From Aphelocoma coerulescens (lineage: Eukaryota > Chordata > Aves > Passeriformes > Corvidae): 64,000 bases of DNA. The translations under genes and the position numbers were made by a program. Where the stretch lies: contig NW_027184085.1 of assembly GCF_041296385.1 (NCBI RefSeq), positions 53,163,109-53,227,108 of the forward strand, given 5' to 3'. Each line of letters opens with the position of its first letter. Positions within the stretch are counted from its first letter, which is position 1. Positions 59,454 through 64,000 of this stretch are shown here, one piece after another. Below the pieces are notes generated by a model. That model made no database searches. It saw only the letters and a program-made list of their open reading frames with translations, and had not been told where the DNA came from.

Positions 59454-62083
59454 TTAAAATGTAGGAATAAGCCAGCGAGAGCTTATTTTGTGTTCTTTGC
59501 CATAAGCATCGTTTGCTTTCCAGGTATGCATGTTCAAAGGAGTAGTGAGTACCATGGGTACAGCTCCTGCGGTAGGCAGTTCCACCCATACAGGCTGTCC
59601 TGGGAAGCGTGCGGGTTTTTGATTACCTGTAGGTTTAGATGTTGCTGGTATCAAGGAGGGAGGCTGCAGATAAAAAGCTGTGAGTCTGGGACATCCATTT
59701 ACTCCCCATTGCTCATGTACTGTTTTCACAGCATCCCATAGTCGTTCAGTCCAATTAGAATGTTGAGGTTTCAGAAATCGCTTAAGCAGGCCATTTGTTC
59801 TCTCGACGATGCCATTTGCTTGTGGATAATGGGGTGTGTGAAATATCCACTGGATGCCTTCTTCTTTGGCCCATTTTTGGACGATGGTCGCTGTGAAATG
59901 TGCCCCGTTGTCGGATTGGATAGGTACAGGTTTTGGAAAGAAACTGAACCACATTTTAAGGGCTTCTAATGTGTTTGCACTAGTTGCCCGAGAGAAGGCT
60001 CCTGCTTGGACTAGTCCTGACCTGGCTTCTACCGACACGTGTTGTTTGCCCTCAGACTTTCCAAAAGGTCCAATATCATCTACTTGCCATGTGTCCCACA
60101 GTCCCTTTCCTGTCTCTGATATGTGAGGGGGGTTGTTCTAAAGGGTGACGCTCTGATCGGGTCCGGCACTGCTCGCATGAAGATCTGCAGGTACGGCACA
60201 TTTCCCGAGTCCCCGGCCATCCTCTGCTCGCTGCTTCCTTGTATAGGTCTTGTGCCCCGGTGTGCTGTCGCTTTAAGTGCAACCATTCTAATAATGGATC
60301 CCAGTTTTCTCTTGGAGGTTTTCTACTTAGTGGGGCTAATCTGGCCCTCTCATCTACTTTGTGATTCCAGTGGCTAGTTGGGGTTTCCTTTTCTTGATGA
60401 GAGGCTACCCAGCCAACTAAAAAATTCCCCTTTTTTGCTACAGCAAGAATTTCTTGCCATTTTTCCTTTTGCCAAGCAGGGACCCTGTTTACTTCCCAGT
60501 CCTTTTTGTCCCAGAAGGGGAGCCATTCAGTACACCCTTTGAACACAGCAAAAGAATCAGTGTAAACATATACAGAGTCTGAGGTTTCAGATGCATGGTT
60601 AAATACACTCCAGACTGCTGCCAGTTCTCCCACTTGTGCACTACCTTCCCCTTCTGTTACAATTTGCTTGCCTGTATTTATTTGTAAGGCTACAGCACCA
60701 CATTTCCAAACCTTACCTTCTCGCTTTGCTGATGCATCCGTAAACCACGCATTCTGCAATCGTTCTGAGTACGGGGGGAGCAACTTGGATCATAGAAGGT
60801 GAAAAGTCAGTGGTGCTATTTAGGGTTACCTCATCTTGTAGAGGAAGATTTTTGCGAGCTCCTTCTGTTACTTGAAAAATGGTGCAATAATGTTCCATTT
60901 GAGCATACCGTTTGCAAACAGAGGCACGTTGGGCCACCCCGTCAGGGGGTGGGATTCCTGCCAAAACTGACTTGATGACTTGAAAAGGTTCCCTTAAAAT
61001 CAGGGGTTGTTTGTGGGTAGTTTTCTCTGCTTCCTGAAAAGCAGTGCTGACCACGAATAAACTTTTTTCCCAGGTAGAATATCGTTTTTCTGCATCTTTA
61101 AAACTGCGTGAGTAAAAGCCTATGGGTCTGGTAGGACCATCGGGTCCTTTCTGCCATAAATGTATAGACAGTCCAGAGCTTGCAAATCGCCATTCCATGT
61201 GTACTGGATCAGTGGGATGTATAGGAGCTAGGGATTGGTATGTGTTAGCTTCAAAAATTAGGAGTTGTAGGGCCTCATCGTGCAAGGGAGTCCAATCCCA
61301 CTTTGCTTTTTTTCCTAGCAAATCATACAGGGGCCTTGCAATTATTGAAAAGTCAGGAATGTGTTTCCTCCAAAAAATTAGCAGGCCTAAAGCATGCTGC
61401 AGGTCTTTTTTAGTCTCTGGGGTTTCAATTTGGTCTAGGTGGCTGAGGGTGAATGGGGCTATACACACCATTCCTCCTTTCCACCAGATTCCCAAGAATT
61501 TTACTTCTAGGGAAGGGAGTTGTACTTTTTCAGGAGGAATACGTAAGCCCGGGGATTCTAGATGTTTAATGATGTTTGTTTGTGTTGTTTGTACAGGTGT
61601 AATCTCATCTCCTGCCACCAAAATGCCATCAATGTATTGGTATACTCTTACTCCTGGTGCAGGAGGAATGAGTGACAATTCTTGTGCTAGTGCATGATGT
61701 GCTAGAGTGGGTGAGTGTTTGAATCCTTGTGGGAGGCGAGTGAAAGTATATTGCTGGCCCTCCCCCGTGAAAGCAAAACGCTCCTGATCTTGTTCCTGCG
61801 AGGGGACCATAAAAAACATGTCCTTGACATCAATAGTGGCCATAATTTGATGAGCTTGTTCTTGTCTAGTAGCTCTCAGCTCAGCAATGTTTGGGACTGC
61901 AGCAGTGAGAGGCCCTGTATTTGAGTTAAGCCGCCGATAGTCTCCTGTCAGTCTCCAGTTGCCATTAGGCTTGCGGACTGGCCACACAGGAGCATTGTAA
62001 GGGGAACGTGTTGCAATCACTATTCCTTTTTCTTTCAAATGTGCAATAATTGGTGTGATTCCTTCTCTGGCTCCTAAAGGCAA
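59454..62083 (-). pseudogene. pol: pol pseudogene, unit 6
   Basis: YIDG Gly codon at 61627-61625; identical translations to unit 1. Confidence 0.92.
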
Positions 62084-62120
62084 GGGGTAAGGTTTGACAT
62101 TGGTTACTAGGGAGGGGGGG

Positions 62121-62483
62121 AAGAGCAGGAGCAGAACTTAACAAACACAAATGGGAGGTTTCCTGCCCCAAAGTCCCTATTTTTCCTTCTTCATTGGTCC
62201 AAGGCCTTCCCTTTAGGAGGTCCAGACCCAGTGAATTTGTAGGAAATTCACCTGTAATCATTAGGGTGTCAACTGCTTTCTCTTCTGCCGGTAACCAGCG
62301 TCTTACCTTTGCTGTCATCTGGGCTTGGCTATTCTCAAAAACATCTGTGACACGTATACTCTTACGTGAGGGAGTGATTCCACGTGAGGAGGCATCTTCA
62401 ATTTTAAGGGCAGACACCTGAGCACCAGTATCTACTAAAAAAGTTACCGGGGCTTTGTGGGGACCAGTAGGACAGGTTATTAA
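62121..62483 (-). pseudogene. pro: Protease remnant, unit 6
   Basis: DTG codons at 62432-62424; unchanged. Confidence 0.85.
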
Positions 62484-64000
62484 CGGGTCTCCTCTGGAAT
62501 TGTTAGAAAGGCGCCTGATGTGAATCCACCCTTCGCCCCCTGGCTTACCTTCTGCAAAGATAAGGGTTTTCTGTCACCTTCCCTTTCTTGTGGTTCCTCC
62601 AGGGGAGGGGCTGTAGCAGGGACAGCTTTTAATGGTTCCTCTTTTGCTGGCCACTCTTGGATGAATAGTTCTAATTTATTAGTGGGCTGGCCATCCATTA
62701 GGGTCCTTGGGACTCCCTTTTGTAAGCCCGCAATCCACAGGGCATTTCTTTTCTCCTTGCGTTCTTCCCCTGTATTTGTTTGTCTACCCAGCCCAGGGGA
62801 GAACCTTACCTTTTGGAGTTTTGCTGGGGACAGGGTTCTGCACTCTGTGCGCCGAATTGATCTAGAATCAGTTGTATTTGAAGGAATTGGGCCATATTTT
62901 CTCCCGTAATTAATTAATTCTTGTGCCACCTTCCCCCCCAGGTCCAAACCTTCCCTTTTGCCCGGTTAAGACTGAGGGAAATAGCTGCTGCCTCCAAGGT
63001 GGCTACAGCTCTTTCTGCAATTGGGAGACTTTCTATTTGTCCTTTTAGCTGCATGCCTATGGGTTTCACAGCTTCAGGGAGGCCTCTGATAAGAGGTATC
63101 ATTCTCTCAGGATCCACAGGCACCATCACTGGAGATTCACCTCGTGGTGTTAATTTCCTATCATGCATCATTTGTAAACGAGCCGCTTTCTGTACACTTT
63201 CTACAGTCTGATTGACATTCCTTACTATAGCCAGGGGATCTCCTCTTTCTGAAGGACTGAGTCTGCCAGCCCAATCAGCAGCTCTCTGGGGAGGGACCAA
63301 GGAGCACGGTTATCTCCTGTGGTAAGGAAGACTCCTGCCCCTCCAGTACCCTTCTGCCTCTTTTTCTGAGAACAGAATTTGGTCAGCCCGTGTGAGAGAG
63401 AGTCTCCAAACACATTCAGTTTCAGATTCTTTGGGACTTTGGCTCTATCCTTCCTTTAGTTTGGCCAATTCAGTAGCTGTAGATGGGATTTCTTTTGTGG
63501 TTATGTCAGGTGTGTCGTCGTCTGAAGCCTCATGGGTGTATTCTGTTTTAATGAAGGGACGGAGCGAGGCTGAGGGCTTTTCTGAGTGATTACGCAAGGA
63601 TTCTAAGTCCGAGAGGGGGTACGCTTCTTTAGATAGTTCCAGCTCTGACTCCTTTTTTCCCTCATTTGCTGATCTTGCAAACAGCTCCTCTCGGAGCACA
63701 CAGACAGTAGCCTTTTCATTCCTTATCTCTTCCTGGAGGAGGTGGGTGTTAGCTCCAGCTGAAATTGCAATGCTTTAACCAAATGCTGTAATGAAGCAGT
63801 AATTTCCATATCAGCTTTCTGCTGGTGCTCTCTGTGTTCTACTGCAGCTAGCACAGCAGCAGCTAAGACAGAACATACCACTGGTTGTGCTTTACCTTTT
63901 TTGAGTCTCGCTCCTGTGCGCAGGACAGAGACTCGATCAACGAGTGCTTGGATATTATACCAATAGTTTTGTGCCCAGTCCGTCCCTGGAGGAGATGGCC
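62480..64000 (-). pseudogene. gag: gag pseudogene, unit 6, 5' end outside window
   Basis: C7 run intact as in units 1 and 2; A at 63252 as in unit 1. The initiator would be about 50 bp past the window end. Confidence 0.75.

Larger units (their letters stand above)
57113..64000. repeat. Macrosatellite unit 6 (cut by window end)
   Basis: 6,888 bp of the unit, ending inside gag. It shares A at 63252 (equivalent to 6139) with unit 1, where units 2-5 have C. It has a private A near 58840 that changes one surface-protein residue from Ser to Ile. Confidence 0.96.
57460..64000 (-). mobile_element. Endogenous retrovirus, unit 6 copy (cut by window end)
   Basis: env, pol and protease are complete as pseudogenes; gag is cut before its start codon, and the primer binding site lies outside the window. 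Confidence 0.92.

Overview
This window is eukaryotic, vertebrate nuclear DNA, most likely from a bird. That assignment is inference: it rests on the style of the endogenous retrovirus (ERV) genes, the CpG-rich promoter with CCAAT, GC-box and TATA elements, and GT-AG splice signals. There is no bacterial operon, rRNA, tRNA gene or CRISPR array. The whole window lies inside one head-to-tail tandem array (a macrosatellite) with an 11.38-11.44 kb period. Five complete units start at 1, 11383, 22814, 34245 and 45678, and a sixth partial unit starts at 57113. Both window ends are inside the array, so its real length is unknown. By eye the units differ at only a few tens of positions, mostly tract lengths and single bases.

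Layout of one unit (unit 1 coordinates): 1-346 CpG-rich DNA with a (GGT)n/poly-G tract. 347-7615 a minus-strand ERV reading right to left: an LTR 3' end (7461-7615), a primer binding site matching tRNA-Ser (7437-7454), gag (6939-5367), protease (5370-5008), reverse transcriptase/RNase H/integrase (4970-2341) and env (2230-347). 7616-8099 GC-rich and degenerate CCCTAA-like sequence. 8100-8673 a plus-strand solo LTR flanked by a 4-bp target-site duplication. 8678-9700 more degenerate repeat and unrecognised DNA. 9712-9884 a Pol II type promoter. 9885-10814 a candidate three-exon plus-strand gene with a 54-bp minisatellite in exon 2 and an intron packed with 5' splice-site-like words. 10815-11038 GC-rich DNA. 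11039-11295 a minus-strand matrix-like gag fragment, apparently from a second retrovirus. 11314-11355 a purine tract leading to the next unit.

The ERV is dead in every unit. It carries the same frameshifts, the same in-frame TGA codons in env and the same YIDG (not YxDD) reverse transcriptase active site in all six copies. The simplest reading is that it died first and was then amplified with its flanks. The plus-strand promoter points into the next unit, so read-through transcripts would be antisense to env, pol and gag. The most interesting hypothesis here is therefore a self-contained repeat unit that makes retrovirus-antisense RNA (lncRNA or piRNA precursor), or a D4Z4-like macrosatellite with a small fast-evolving gene. 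No expression evidence is available from sequence alone.
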